A DNA stretch of 42,355 bases from Chromatiaceae bacterium (GTDB lineage Bacteria > Pseudomonadota > Gammaproteobacteria > Chromatiales > Chromatiaceae), in NCBI GenBank assembly GCA_022340805.1, contig JAJDNF010000053.1, positions 1 to 42,355 of the forward strand. Direction: 5' to 3'. The position numbers and the translations under genes were made by a program. Within the stretch, counting starts at the first letter, position 1. Each line of letters opens with the position of its first letter. The notes below the pieces were generated by a model. The model was not told the DNA's origin. It did not search any database and worked only from the letters and a program-made list of their open reading frames with translations. Positions 1 through 8,698 of the stretch are shown one piece after another.

Positions 1-32
1 GCCAAAAGGACAGCGGCAGCAATTTGCTTCAT
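1..32 (-). CDS. N-terminus of an exported protein, cut by the window edge
   Basis: Reading the minus strand from 32, an ATG opens MKQIAAAVLLA and runs off the left edge. A good Shine-Dalgarno (GGGAG, 7-8 bases before the ATG) lies at about 40-45. The lysine followed by a hydrophobic alanine/leucine run is what a Sec signal peptide starts with. Only eleven residues are visible, so the product cannot be named. Confidence 0.5.
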   Translation of the reverse strand, partial: MKQIAAAVLL

Positions 33-112
33 TTATTTTCTCCCTCTTTTGAATAAAAGACGGTGTCGGACCGCTCTGCACGATTTTGACATAGGTCAGG
101 TGGATGGCATAG

Positions 113-352
113 AGCGACTCGGCTGATGAAGACCTCGCCAGGGATGGACGGTGCAGGCACGCAATCCAGAAGTCCCACACCGACTTTGTCACGACGCAGG
201 TGGCAGAGACCCACGGCCTCAATGGGCAGGTCCTAGTGGTACGCGGCGATGGGCACTACTTTAAGATGCACAAGGCAATGTTCGCCGATCACGGCCGCCT
301 GACCGCGAGCTTCACGCGTGTCGGGATCTTCGGGAATGCAGACACCAGCTGA
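113..352 (+). pseudogene. Possible remnant of a protein-coding gene
   Basis: An open frame without a convincing start codon runs from just after a TAG at 110 to a TGA at 350-352. Its second half reads like real protein (for example GQVLVVRGDGHYFKMHK, then LTASFTRVGIFGNADTS), with balanced composition and hydrophobic strand-like alternation. No ribosome binding site and no ATG/GTG near a plausible N-terminus were found, so it may be the tail of a gene whose front has been lost. I do not recognise the family, and it could be a chance open frame. Confidence 0.25.
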
Positions 353-568
353 ATCGAGATGACCATGGGTCCGGAGACGGATGACGTCTCCCTGCCCAGA
401 CCGGTAGGGTTGAACTTGGCCGGCGCGGCGGGACAAGGATGTCCCGCACGCCGGAAGAGGTCCTTCGGACCGATTGGGAGAACTTGGGCTCAGCAGCGTC
501 GGCAGCGATTGCGACCTGCTGCGAATAGCCAGAGGGCGACATTCCAGCCAGATATTTTTGCGTCGCGG
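353..568. other. Non-coding or decayed stretch
   Basis: No frame on either strand here has a plausible start, ribosome binding site and protein-like composition together. It joins the possible remnant ending at 352 to the end of the small exported protein at 569. Confidence 0.4.
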
Positions 569-826
569 CTAGTTGGCACTCGCAGCCTGTGGTTCCGCCC
601 ACAGTGCATCGGCTGACGATTTGGCGCGGCGTCGAGCGTCCATGCGGTTGGTGAAATACGACCGCCAATCCAGCTGCGAGCGCATGTGATCCTGCATTAT
701 CTCAAGCGCCTCGTTCCTACTGCTCGAAACGACGTCCTGGCCGATCAATTCCTCGGAACGATCTTCGGCGAAGACGCTATTGGTCAGTGACAAGACCAGA
801 ATCAACATCGATGTAGTCCTAAACAT
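569..826 (-). CDS. Small exported protein of unknown function
   Basis: The frame gives an 85-residue protein that starts MFRTTSMLILVLSLTNSVFA, a typical Sec signal peptide with an AxA-like cleavage site just before EDRSEEL. The mature part is about 65 residues, charged, and has no cysteine pair or recognisable domain. I chose the ATG at 826 because GGAG sits seven bases ahead of it. A longer reading from 862 would put a useless basic extension before the signal peptide. It stands alone in a poorly coding region. The function is unknown. Confidence 0.55.
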   Translation of the reverse strand: MFRTTSMLILVLSLTNSVFAEDRSEELIGQDVVSSSRNEALEIMQDHMRSQLDWRSYFTNRMDARRRAKSSADALWAEPQAASAN

Positions 827-1371
827 GATACTGCTCCGCTTAGGGATGAAAATTAAACTCATGGCAGATTAGTCATTCCCAATGTACCCGAAGTTCAATC
901 TCGGCCTGTTTGCTTGCCCATCCAGCACCAGCCCCCACCCTTCGGCATTCATGCGCCACCGTCTTGCCGACACACCCTTGGCTCCGAGTGGGGCCCGATC
1001 GAAGCCAATCTGCGGGTTTCGCATCGGGCTATGCTGCTTTATTTATGAAGCCACCAGAACGAGAGACGCCCCGCGTGACACGGGGCGCCATCCTGGATGA
1101 ACTGCCGGACAAAAAATGCTATCGCTTGGGGTCGGATGCTACCTGTCTTCGACGCCCTTCTGCATTGCGATTACGCAATTGGAATTTCAATGCATGCACG
1201 CTGCAGTCCGGAAGCTAACCACGCCAGGTCTGAGCGCCCCGCTGAGTTGCCCTCTCGTACCCGCGCGCCGACCGTCCATTCACCTCGAGTGGTTCGGGTA
1301 TTTGGCACTCGGCCCAGCCACTTCTTCGGCTGTGCTGTTGCTACACCGGTTCGGTTGGCCGATGATCCCCT
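827..1371. other. Intergenic stretch with no convincing gene
   Basis: Several overlapping open frames exist on the plus strand, but they are rich in Pro, Ser, Arg and His as frame shadows are, and none has a ribosome binding site. The only structure I see is the GC hairpin at 1067-1087. Confidence 0.4.
1067..1087. terminator. GC-rich hairpin, possible terminator
   Basis: CGCCCCG and CGGGGCG form a perfect 7-bp stem around a 7-base loop. No run of T follows on either strand, so intrinsic termination is doubtful. It may only be a structural element. Confidence 0.25.
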
Positions 1372-1692
1372 GTGACAGCACTTTATCAGGGGCTCCTCAA
1401 CATCGCCGTGGATACGCTACATCGCAAGCTCCGCCAGTTGATCGGCGACAGATTTGATTACCTCGGTGAGGTCTGGATTCTGATCGAGGTGCTGGCGGAT
1501 AGCGACAGCATCGTGCTGCGTCGATGCGAACACTGCAAGGCCAGCAGCGTGCAACGCAACGCCTACGGCGTGCCCAATCGCCGGGTCGAAGACACCCTCA
1601 CGCTACGGATCTCTGACAACAGTGGCGCCGCGTATGCCGCAGACCTGCTGGTCCTGCTCGAAGGTCGCCAGACCACCTCATCTGGTGGCTAA
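1372..1692 (+). CDS. Conserved-looking hypothetical protein with a CxxC pair
   Basis: A GTG start gives 106 residues (MTALYQGLLN...). The N-terminal half is amphipathic helix and the middle carries RRCEHCK, a CxxC pair that could bind a metal or form a disulfide, followed by polar strand-like sequence (RVEDTLTLRISDN). There is no signal peptide or membrane segment. The composition is clearly protein-like, unlike the shadow frames around it. No strong ribosome binding site precedes the GTG. It converges on kdsB and the two 3' ends overlap by 15 bp. I do not recognise the family. Confidence 0.55.
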   Translation: MTALYQGLLNIAVDTLHRKLRQLIGDRFDYLGEVWILIEVLADSDSIVLRRCEHCKASSVQRNAYGVPNRRVEDTLTLRISDNSGAAYAADLLVLLEGRQTTSSGG

Positions 1693-2445
1693 CGCCGCGG
1701 TCACCCGAATCAGGTCCTCCGCCGTATCGACGCCCGCCGGTGGTGCGCTGGCGGCGACATCAACGGCGATGCGACCGCCATTCCACAACACACGGAGCTG
1801 CTCGAGCGACTCCATGCGTTCGATCGGCGACACCGGCAGTCTGGCGTAGCCGACCAGAAAGCCTGCACGATAGGCGTAGATCCCGAGATGGCGATGCAGA
1901 CCTTCGATCCAGGCGGGCTGCGGCTCGGCGTCCGCGACGAACAGGTCGCGCTTCCACGGTATGGTTGCGCGGCTGAAATAAAGCGCGTAACCGTTGCGAT
2001 CGACGACCACCTTGACGACATTCGCATCGAATAGTTGCTCTGCTTCGGTCAACGGAACAGCCAGCGTCGCCATGCCGGCCTCCGGGTGCCCCTCGAGGGT
2101 CGCTGCAACCTGCGACACCAGTTCCGGGGGCATCAACGGCTCGTCACCCTGCAGGTTGACCACCAGGGTGTGCTCAGGCCAGCGGAGCTGGCTGACCACC
2201 TCGGCAATGCGATCGGTACCGCTGTTGTGCGCACTCGAGGTCATGCACACCTGATCGGTGAATCGCCCGACGGCAGACTGGATGCGCGCATCATCGGTCG
2301 CGATCACGACCTCGTGCGCGCCACTCTCGCAGGCCCGCTCGAACACATGCTGGATCATGGGTTTGCCGGCAATCTCCAGCAGCGGCTTGCCTGGCAGGCG
2401 CTGCGACCCGTAGCGCGCAGGGATCACGACCTTGAAGCCTGCCAT
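1678..2445 (-). CDS. kdsB: 3-deoxy-manno-octulosonate cytidylyltransferase
   Basis: CMP-Kdo synthetase activates Kdo with CTP in the cytoplasm so that it can be added to lipid A. The 255-residue product has the usual length. It opens with FKVVIPARYGSQRLPGKPL, the nucleotide-binding signature of the family, followed by a VVNLQGDEPL motif near residue 97 (the Q and acidic residues bind CTP/Mg). It is the last gene of the comEC-exbB-exbD-lpxK-ycaR-kdsB series and starts four bases after ycaR ends, so it is probably co-transcribed and works in the same pathway as lpxK. Nothing is missing from the sequence. Confidence 0.96.
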   Translation of the reverse strand: MAGFKVVIPARYGSQRLPGKPLLEIAGKPMIQHVFERACESGAHEVVIATDDARIQSAVGRFTDQVCMTSSAHNSGTDRIAEVVSQLRWPEHTLVVNLQGDEPLMPPELVSQVAATLEGHPEAGMATLAVPLTEAEQLFDANVVKVVVDRNGYALYFSRATIPWKRDLFVADAEPQPAWIEGLHRHLGIYAYRAGFLVGYARLPVSPIERMESLEQLRVLWNGGRIAVDVAASAPPAGVDTAEDLIRVTAALATR

Positions 2446-2448
2446 TCG

Positions 2449-2634
2449 CTAATCCTCGACCTCTTCGTCGGCCGGCAGTTGCCGCGCCTCCTGTTCAAGC
2501 ATCACCGGGATCCCGTCCCGGATCGGGAAGCCCAGGCGGTCGACCTTGCAGATCAGTTCTGCGGCATCGGCCTTATACACCAGCTTGCCCTTACAGATCG
2601 GGCAGACCAGGATGTCCAGCAGTTTTTTGTCCAT
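2449..2634 (-). CDS. ycaR: Trm112-family zinc-ribbon-like protein YcaR
   Basis: This is a 61-residue protein starting [18 protein letters not shown], with the CPxC pair and the later [20 protein letters not shown] segment of bacterial Trm112/YcaR proteins. The second metal-binding pair of the archaeal/eukaryotic Trm112 zinc ribbon is reduced here to a single cysteine, as is common in the bacterial branch. It sits between lpxK and kdsB, its usual place in Gammaproteobacteria, and overlaps the end of lpxK by 44 bp. Its exact cellular role is not established. Identity by family and context is firm. Confidence 0.93.
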   Translation of the reverse strand: MDKKLLDILVCPICKGKLVYKADAAELICKVDRLGFPIRDGIPVMLEQEARQLPADEEVED

Positions 2635-3607
2635 CGACGATTTCCTTCAAGGCATTGCTCAAACGGTGCACGAAACCGGCGTCAGGTTGTGCCTCGATAT
2701 GCACGACCCAGCAGTCTCGACATGGTAGACGGCGACATTTTACGGCATCTTTCTCGGTCATCAGGATCGGCAGGCCGTCATCGAATTGCAGGTCCCGCGC
2801 GCGGAACAGATGGTGGTCCCGGAACGGGTGTGCCACGACCCGCAGGCCGAGGCGGGCGAGCAGGTCGAAAAACCGCTGCGGGTTGCCGATGCCGGCGATC
2901 GCATGCACCTCGCGGCCGGCGAAATCGGACGCGCGCTTCTCGCCGCCGTCACGCAGCGGGCGTATCGAGGGCTGATGCAGCTTCATCGAAAACTCGCCGT
3001 CCACACCCTGCCCGTTGATTACCAGGATGTCGACACGGCGCAGCCGCGAAGCCGGCTCGCGCAAGGGTCCGGCTGGCAACAGAAAGCCGTTGCCGAGACG
3101 TCGCGTGCCGTCGACCACCGCGATCTCGAGATCGCGTGCCAGCGCGTAGTGCTGAAGACCGTCATCCGAGATGACGATGTCAACTTCAGTGTGCGCCAGC
3201 AAGGCCTCGACGGCCGCAGGACGGTCGGGGCCTACGCACATCGGGCAGGCGGTGGCCGCAGCCAACATCACGGCCTCGTCGCCGACGCTCGAGGGGTCAC
3301 TGTCGGCACGCACCTGCTGAGGCCAATGCCGCGCGCGCCCGCCGTATCCGCGCGACACGATGCCCGGCCGCCACCCCCGGCTGCGCAGGTAATCCGCCAG
3401 CCAGATCACCAACGGGGTCTTGCCGGTTCCACCCACCGTGATATTGCCCACCACCAGTACCGGCACCGCAAAGCGGCGCATGCGCAGCAGCCCATGTCGA
3501 TATGCCAGGCGGCGCAACGCCGTCACCCCGGCAAATACGAGGGACAAGGGAAACAGCAACAGGGAGACGCCGTTGACCGTGTCCCAGTAGTGATCGAGGC
3601 GTGGCAC
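2591..3607 (-). CDS. lpxK: Tetraacyldisaccharide 4'-kinase
   Basis: LpxK phosphorylates the 4' position of the lipid A disaccharide at the inner membrane, the sixth step of lipid A synthesis. The 338-residue length is typical. The N-terminus has a hydrophobic membrane-associated helix ([18 protein letters not shown]), followed by the Walker A variant [11 protein letters not shown] near residue 55-65 and the VSRGYGG motif, both diagnostic of LpxK. The [12 protein letters not shown] motif lies around residue 150. The gene starts 15 bases after exbD stops and overlaps ycaR downstream, which indicates one transcript. Confidence 0.96.
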   Translation of the reverse strand: MPRLDHYWDTVNGVSLLLFPLSLVFAGVTALRRLAYRHGLLRMRRFAVPVLVVGNITVGGTGKTPLVIWLADYLRSRGWRPGIVSRGYGGRARHWPQQVRADSDPSSVGDEAVMLAAATACPMCVGPDRPAAVEALLAHTEVDIVISDDGLQHYALARDLEIAVVDGTRRLGNGFLLPAGPLREPASRLRRVDILVINGQGVDGEFSMKLHQPSIRPLRDGGEKRASDFAGREVHAIAGIGNPQRFFDLLARLGLRVVAHPFRDHHLFRARDLQFDDGLPILMTEKDAVKCRRLPCRDCWVVHIEAQPDAGFVHRLSNALKEIVDGQKTAGHPGLPDL

Positions 3608-3622
3608 CGGGCGTGCGGCCGT

Positions 3623-4054
3623 CTATTCGACGTCTGGTTCGTCGGACTGTCGGGCGACGAAACTCAGCCGTGACATGCCAAGCTGGGCCGCCACGTCGAG
3701 TACGGTCATCATCGACTGCAGCGGCGCATTGCGATCGCCGGAGACGATAATGGGCAAATCGGGGCGACCATCGGCGATCTTGTCCATGGTCCGGCGCAGG
3801 GTCTCTGGATCATGTTTCACCAGCTCGCGCTCGTTGACATAGAAATGGCCCTGGGCATCGATGGTGATATCGATCTTGTCGGCCGTGTCGTCCGCGACCT
3901 CGCTACTCGACGCCTTTGGTAGGTCGACCTTGAGTTGCGTCTGTTTGTCGAATGTCGTCGAGACCATGAAGAAGATCAGCATCAGGAACACGACATCGAT
4001 CAGCGGCGTGATGTCAACGCGCGGCGGCTCGGAGCGGCGTGGTCGCAGGTTCAT
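3623..4054 (-). CDS. exbD: Biopolymer transport protein ExbD/TolR family
   Basis: ExbD-type proteins form, with ExbB, a proton-driven inner-membrane motor that energises TonB-like partners. The product (143 residues from the ATG at 4054) has a short cytoplasmic N-terminus, one membrane helix with the key aspartate (VDITPLIDVVFLMLIFFMV) and a periplasmic domain. A GTG at 4075 would add seven residues. I prefer the ATG at 4054 because it follows the exbB stop by four bases and a GGGAG lies ten bases ahead. It belongs to the envelope operon in front of lpxK. The partner it energises cannot be read from this window, because no tonB is adjacent. Confidence 0.92.
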   Translation of the reverse strand: MNLRPRRSEPPRVDITPLIDVVFLMLIFFMVSTTFDKQTQLKVDLPKASSSEVADDTADKIDITIDAQGHFYVNERELVKHDPETLRRTMDKIADGRPDLPIIVSGDRNAPLQSMMTVLDVAAQLGMSRLSFVARQSDEPDVE

Positions 4055-4058
4055 GCGC

Positions 4059-4670
4059 TTACTTCTCCCGCTCACCGTGCATCACTTCGACCATCTTCAG
4101 CGCCTGTTCTTCCATCTGCACGACAATGCGGTCGACTCGCCCGCTCAGGTAGCGGTGGAAGATCACCGCCGGTATGGCCACAGACAGGCCGGCTGCGGTG
4201 GTGATCAGCGCCTGGGAAATGCCGTCCGCCAGTACTGCGGGGTTGCCGACGCCGGCCGTGGTAATCGCGGCGAATACCTTGATCATGCCGATCACGGTGC
4301 CCAGCAGTCCAAGCAGCGGCGAGATGTTGGCGATGGTACCGAGGGTATTCAGATAGCGTTCCAGTTCGTGCACGACCTGGCGTCCCTCTTCCTCGATCGC
4401 CTCCTTCATGACCTCGCGCGAATGGGCACGGTTGACCAGCCCGGCCGCCAGTATCCGGCCCAGTGGAGAACTGCCGCGCACGGTCGCGATGTGTGCCGCG
4501 GTGAGCTGTTTGTTCTGATGCAGTTGCCAGATCTGCGCGACCAGGTTGGTCGGTAGCACCTTGCGCCTGCGGTAGGCCCACAACCGCTCGACGATGATCG
4601 CCATGGCGATGACGGAACAGGCAATGATTGGCCACATGAGCCAGCCACCGGCTTTCACGAGTTCGAGCAC
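4059..4670 (-). CDS. exbB: MotA/TolQ/ExbB proton channel family protein
   Basis: This is the channel partner of ExbD. From a GTG at 4670 the product is 203 residues and begins with an N-terminal membrane helix (WLMWPIIACSVIAMAIIVER). Two further helices lie around the conserved ISPLLGLLGTVIGMIKVF segment and the TTAAGLSVAIPAV segment, the hallmark of the family. The start is set by a strong TAGGAGGA ribosome site ten bases before the GTG. A longer reading from 4766 would run into comEC and add a polar tail that the family lacks. comEC ends upstream at 4729 and exbD follows four bases downstream. Confidence 0.93.
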   Translation of the reverse strand: MLELVKAGGWLMWPIIACSVIAMAIIVERLWAYRRRKVLPTNLVAQIWQLHQNKQLTAAHIATVRGSSPLGRILAAGLVNRAHSREVMKEAIEEEGRQVVHELERYLNTLGTIANISPLLGLLGTVIGMIKVFAAITTAGVGNPAVLADGISQALITTAAGLSVAIPAVIFHRYLSGRVDRIVVQMEEQALKMVEVMHGEREK

Positions 4671-4728
4671 GTCGGATATTCCTCCTATCGGGATGACAGT
4701 CTGCGCAGACAAGGTGTCGCGCGATTGA

Positions 4729-7065
4729 CTAGGGGCGCGACGATCGGTGGATGGATGATACTGCATGCGGCGGCGCGGCTGAACCGCTCGAATGCGACCA
4801 GAAGCGTTTGTTCAACAGCCGATGGGCATAGGGTCCCAGCATGGCCCCGCCAGCCGTAAAGCGGAACCTGAGCGTCCCGAGCAGCGCCGTGTTCAGCGGG
4901 ATCGCGCCTGCCGACCGCCAGCGCTGATCGACGACGCTGGCCGGGAACCCATAGCGATTCGCCCAACCGGCCGTGTAGACGACGTAAGCGGGCCGCGTGG
5001 CGTCGACGAATGACTGGCTCGAGGAACTGCGGCTGCCGTGATGTGGTGCGACGACCAGATCGCTGTCCAGCTCGACCGCGGCAGCGACCAGGCGGCGTTC
5101 GACGGGCTCTTCGACATCGCCGGTCAACAGCGTCGTGCCGGCCGCGTTGCCGATGCGCAGTACACAGGAGGCATTGTTGCCGGAATAGTCGTCTGTGGCG
5201 GCCGGATGCGTGAACCTGAACGACACCCCGTCCCAGGACCAGTGCTCACCGGCCACGCAACGCTCGGCACCGACTCCGACGCGTGCCGGTTCACCGGACT
5301 GTACCCGCACGACGTCGAGGCGTTCGACGATGTAGGCCGCATCACCGGCGTGGTCCTTGTCCCCGTGACTCAGTACCAGACGATCGATGCGTGACGTTCT
5401 GCGCGCGGCCAGAAACGGTACCAGAACAGCCTTTGCGGTCGAAAATCCGGACGGGAACTGCGGCCCTGTATCGAATACCAGGGTGTGCAACCGGGTTTCG
5501 ACCACTACGCTCAGGCCCTGCCCCACATCCAGCACCTGCACCTGGTAGGCACCATGTTCCAGTTGCGGCTCTGATGGTAGCCAGGGGACCGCGAGCAGCA
5601 CCGGTGCGAGCCCGCGAAACGGTGCACCATGCGGGGAAAACAGCAGACCGACAGCACAGCCGTAGGCAAGCAGTGCGGGCCCCGCGGTATCGGCCTGCAG
5701 CGGTCCCGACCAGGGTATCTCGCTGGCACTGATCAGCCCTTGCCGGACGAGGTCGAGCAGCAGACCGAGCGGCTGTAACAGCCAGGTTCCGGCCTGGGTC
5801 GAGAGCGCGAGCAGCGCCGTGCCCAGCAGGCTGATCGGGATCACCAGGAACCCGAACAGCGGCACCAGGAGCAGATTCACCAGTGGCGCGACGCCGCTGG
5901 CCGGCATGCCGAAGGCCGCCACGACCGGCCACAGCGCCAGGCTCAATGCCAACTGCACCCGTATCGCGCTGCGCCAGTACGCCTCCCGCGAAGCCAGGGA
6001 AAGGGTCGCGAGGATCGTGGCCACTGCGCCGAACGACAGCCAGAAGCCGGCCGACAGGATCGATGGAGGATGCCACAAAAGCACCCCGACCGCGGCCAAT
6101 GCCAGCGCCTGGGATGGTCCGCTGGCCCGCCGCGACAGCAGTGCACAGGTGAACACAGATAGCATGATCAGCGCGCGCTGCGTTGGGAGCGACATTCCCG
6201 CCAGCAGTGCATAGATCAGCGCAGCGATCAGGCCCGCCACGGCACCCGCAACGCGAGCCGGAACCTGCTCGCACAGGCGCGGGGTTCGCCGCCACAACCA
6301 GGCCACGCCGACCAGCCCCAGCCCGGCCAGCAGACCGATATGCAGTCCCGATATCGCCATCAGATGGCTGGTGCCGGTGGCGCGGAACAGCGCCTCCGCC
6401 TGCGGGCTAAGGGCTGACTGGTCGCCGACAACGAGGGCGCGGATCACGCCGCGCGAAAACCCGGACAGCGGGAGGCGGTCGATCGCGCCGGCCAATCCAC
6501 CGCGCACGCGGTTCAACCGGCAACAAGGTGTCCCGGGTAGCCGCCGCCACACCGACTCGGGATCCACGTAGCCCGTGTACCGAATCCCCTGCCAGTAAAG
6601 CCAGCCCTCGTAGTCCCAGGCCCCCGGTGCGGCATACCCATGCGCCGCCTTCAAGCGCAGTCCAAGCTGCAATGCATCACCGGGGCGCAGCTCGGGGGGG
6701 TCCCGCCAGCTCAGTCGCACCCGCCATCGGCCGGTGCGCGGTCCACTCGGACCCGCGATCGATCGCACCTCAAATACGAAGCGTGCCGTGTGCGCCGAAT
6801 GCTCCACCAGCGATATCACCCGACCGTCTGCAACCATGCGCAGCGTGGCACCGTCGGCCGGCAGAGCCGGCGGTGCCACCGCCAGCGTGTAGAGATGGGC
6901 CCAGGCGAACCCGATCGGGGCCGCGAGCCAGGGACGCAATCCCAGGCCACCCCAGACCAACCCGATGAGGACCGTGGCGAGCGCCAGCCACGGCCAGCCA
7001 GGCAATTCAGGCAGCCGGTGAAAGGCGAACGTGCCGAGTCCGAAAAACAGCGCAAACCGCAACAC
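4729..7065 (-). CDS. comEC: DNA internalization competence protein ComEC/Rec2
   Basis: ComEC carries single-stranded DNA across the inner membrane during natural transformation. The product is about 780 residues. It has an N-terminal membrane and soluble region, a multi-helix competence domain (for example SHLMAISGLHIGLLAGLGLV, then many helices), and a C-terminal metallo-beta-lactamase-like domain with VLDVGQGLSVVVE and the metal motif SHGDKDHAG near residue 565. The frame is open up to an ATG at 7131. However, a strong GGAGGG at 7069-7074 stands just before a GTG (7065) and a TTG (7062), and the sequence after these looks like the natural N-terminus, so I prefer the shorter form. It heads the envelope operon and takes the place usually next to msbA in enterics. 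Confidence 0.93.
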   Translation of the reverse strand: MLRFALFFGLGTFAFHRLPELPGWPWLALATVLIGLVWGGLGLRPWLAAPIGFAWAHLYTLAVAPPALPADGATLRMVADGRVISLVEHSAHTARFVFEVRSIAGPSGPRTGRWRVRLSWRDPPELRPGDALQLGLRLKAAHGYAAPGAWDYEGWLYWQGIRYTGYVDPESVWRRLPGTPCCRLNRVRGGLAGAIDRLPLSGFSRGVIRALVVGDQSALSPQAEALFRATGTSHLMAISGLHIGLLAGLGLVGVAWLWRRTPRLCEQVPARVAGAVAGLIAALIYALLAGMSLPTQRALIMLSVFTCALLSRRASGPSQALALAAVGVLLWHPPSILSAGFWLSFGAVATILATLSLASREAYWRSAIRVQLALSLALWPVVAAFGMPASGVAPLVNLLLVPLFGFLVIPISLLGTALLALSTQAGTWLLQPLGLLLDLVRQGLISASEIPWSGPLQADTAGPALLAYGCAVGLLFSPHGAPFRGLAPVLLAVPWLPSEPQLEHGAYQVQVLDVGQGLSVVVETRLHTLVFDTGPQFPSGFSTAKAVLVPFLAARRTSRIDRLVLSHGDKDHAGDAAYIVERLDVVRVQSGEPARVGVGAERCVAGEHWSWDGVSFRFTHPAATDDYSGNNASCVLRIGNAAGTTLLTGDVEEPVERRLVAAAVELDSDLVVAPHHGSRSSSSQSFVDATRPAYVVYTAGWANRYGFPASVVDQRWRSAGAIPLNTALLGTLRFRFTAGGAMLGPYAHRLLNKRFWSHSSGSAAPPHAVSSIHRSSRP

Positions 7066-7297
7066 ATTCCCTCCGTGGAACGCGATCCGATCATTGAGCG
7101 GGCGGCCCCCCGACCCGCAGCTGCCCGCCATCCCGCCGGGCCACCACTCGCCGGGCCACCTGCGGGCCCGCCGGCCGTCATTCTGTCACAGGAAACTGAT
7201 CAAATCCCGGTCGTTGCAGAATCGCGGCCGCCGGACGCTGTAGTAAAGCAACACCAACCATGCTTCAATTGCGGCGCACCCGAGACGCGCTTTGTCC

Positions 7298-7831
7298 ATG
7301 CCCAGGCACCTAATTAAACGCTTTATGCCGGACCCCGGAGCGCTGAAGAGGCACAAGCATCTTCGGCACCTGGGCAGCCTGTTGCATGACGATAACCTGT
7401 GGCACCTTAACCGCCGATCGGTCTCCGGTGGCGTCGCCACCGGCCTGTTCTGGGCGATGATTCCTCTGCCCTCGCAGATGGTGGCTGCGGCGCTGTCAGC
7501 GATCTTTTTCCGGGTCAATCTACCCATCTCGGTGGCGCTGGTTTGGTTGACCAACCCGCTCACGATACCACCGGTGTTCTATTTGAACTACCTGGTCGGC
7601 ACCTGGCTGCTCGGCAAGCCGTCCGGTGTGGGTGAGTTCCAGCTCTCCCTGGAATGGATCGGCAGCGAGATCGGAGCGATCTGGAAACCGCTCTACCTGG
7701 GCAGCCTGGTGTTGGGGATCCTGCTGGCCGCCGTCGGCTACGGTGCGATGCGGCTGTACTGGCGATGGCATGTGCTGAAACGCTTCCGCGCACGCACAGG
7801 ACGACGCAGCGAAAACCCGACCCGTCCCTGA
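7298..7831 (+). CDS. DUF2062 family membrane protein
   Basis: This 177-residue protein starts MPRHLIKRFMPDPGALKRHK. The family's conserved block SVSGGVATGLFWAMIPLPSQM is followed by hydrophobic segments and the NPLTIPPVFYLNYLVGTWLLG stretch typical of DUF2062. Two or three membrane helices are visible, including LYLGSLVLGILLAAVGYGAM, and the C-terminus is basic. I chose the ATG at 7298 over a TTG two codons earlier. It is divergent from comEC and has no operon partner. The molecular function of the family is unknown. Confidence 0.85.
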   Translation: MPRHLIKRFMPDPGALKRHKHLRHLGSLLHDDNLWHLNRRSVSGGVATGLFWAMIPLPSQMVAAALSAIFFRVNLPISVALVWLTNPLTIPPVFYLNYLVGTWLLGKPSGVGEFQLSLEWIGSEIGAIWKPLYLGSLVLGILLAAVGYGAMRLYWRWHVLKRFRARTGRRSENPTRP

Positions 7832-7840
7832 GAGCCGCGC

Positions 7841-8009
7841 AGGGTGCACCAGGGGCAGGCCGTATGCACCGGATGCCGTTACCTGCGGTGCAGTTCGCGC
7901 AGCCCATTGCACCCCAGGTTCTCCCATGGTGCAAACCTTGACAGCGGACATAGCTGCAACCCGCGTAGGGTGCATTGGGCGTCAGCCCTAATGCACCGGA
8001 TGCCGTTAC
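7841..8009. repeat. Cluster of three small GTGCA-type hairpin repeats
   Basis: Two related units, 7841-7882 and 7966-8009, both start AGGGTGCA and both end TGCACCGGATGCCGTTAC; each folds on its GGTGCA/TGCACC ends. Between them, 7887-7913 is a third hairpin bounded by GGTGCA and TTGCACC. The layout resembles the extragenic palindromic (REP-like, 'GTAGGGTGCATT...') elements common between genes in Gammaproteobacteria. A related unit in inverse orientation lies at 15014-15081. They occupy the gap between the ends of the DUF2062 gene and lolD. Confidence 0.7.
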
Positions 8010-8014
8010 ATACA

Positions 8015-8698
8015 CTAGAAGGCATGCAAGCTGCCGTCACGCAAGGTCACGACTCTGTCCATGCGTGCAGCGAGATCATGGTCATGGGTAACGATCACGA
8101 AACTCGTACCCTGCTCCCTGTTCAGTTCCAACAACAATTCGTACACCGACTCCGCGGTCTGGCGATCGAGATTGCCGGTCGGCTCATCCGCCAATACGCA
8201 GGACGGATTGGCGACCAGCGCGCGCGCGATCGCGGTGCGCTGACGTTCTCCACCAGACAACTCCGAGGGCTTGTGTCGCAAGCGCGCGCCGAGACCTACC
8301 CGCTCCAGCAATGCCATGGCCCGTGCGCTGGCCTCTGCCGCCGAAGTACCGCGGATCAGAAGCGGCATCGCCACGTTCTCCAGCGCGCTGAATTCCGGCA
8401 ACAGGTGGTGGAACTGATAGACAAAGCCAATTGCCTGGTTGCGCGCCCGGCCACGACGCTTTTCATCCAGCGCGCTGAATGCCCGACCCTGCAACAGGAC
8501 CTCCCCGGCACTCGGCTCATCCAGCCCGCCGAGACAATGCATCAGGGTACTCTTGCCCGAACCTGATGCGCCGACGATCGCCACCTGCTCGCCGCGTTCG
8601 AGCACGAACTCTACCTCGCTCAGCACCTCGACCCGCGTCGGGCCGGTATCGAAGGCCTTTGCCAAGCCGTGGCAAGACAGGATCTCGGGGCTACTCAT
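8015..8698 (-). CDS. lolD: Lipoprotein-releasing ABC transporter ATP-binding protein
   Basis: LolD powers the release of mature lipoproteins from the inner membrane to LolA. The 227-residue product has Walker [10 protein letters not shown] near residue 42-50, the Q-loop region [19 protein letters not shown] (the FHHLLPEF segment is characteristic of LolD), the ABC signature LSGGERQR, and Walker [13 protein letters not shown]. It overlaps the end of the permease gene by 8 bp, so the two are translated from one message. There is no sign of damage. Confidence 0.95.
   Translation of the reverse strand: MSSPEILSCHGLAKAFDTGPTRVEVLSEVEFVLERGEQVAIVGASGSGKSTLMHCLGGLDEPSAGEVLLQGRAFSALDEKRRGRARNQAIGFVYQFHHLLPEFSALENVAMPLLIRGTSAAEASARAMALLERVGLGARLRHKPSELSGGERQRTAIARALVANPSCVLADEPTGNLDRQTAESVYELLLELNREQGTSFVIVTHDHDLAARMDRVVTLRDGSLHAF

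Noticed and set aside
233-668. Overlapping minus-strand frames at the left side
   Set aside because: They have no ribosome site, and their Pro/Arg/Ser-rich sequence looks like shadow. One contains protein-like pieces but no coherent domain.
882-1457. Four overlapping plus-strand frames
   Set aside because: None has a ribosome site, and their composition is Pro/Ser/Arg/Ala-rich in all three frames, typical of GC-rich non-coding DNA.
2035-3018. Long plus-strand frame across kdsB/ycaR/lpxK
   Set aside because: It is an antisense shadow of well-recognised genes; its length comes from high GC.
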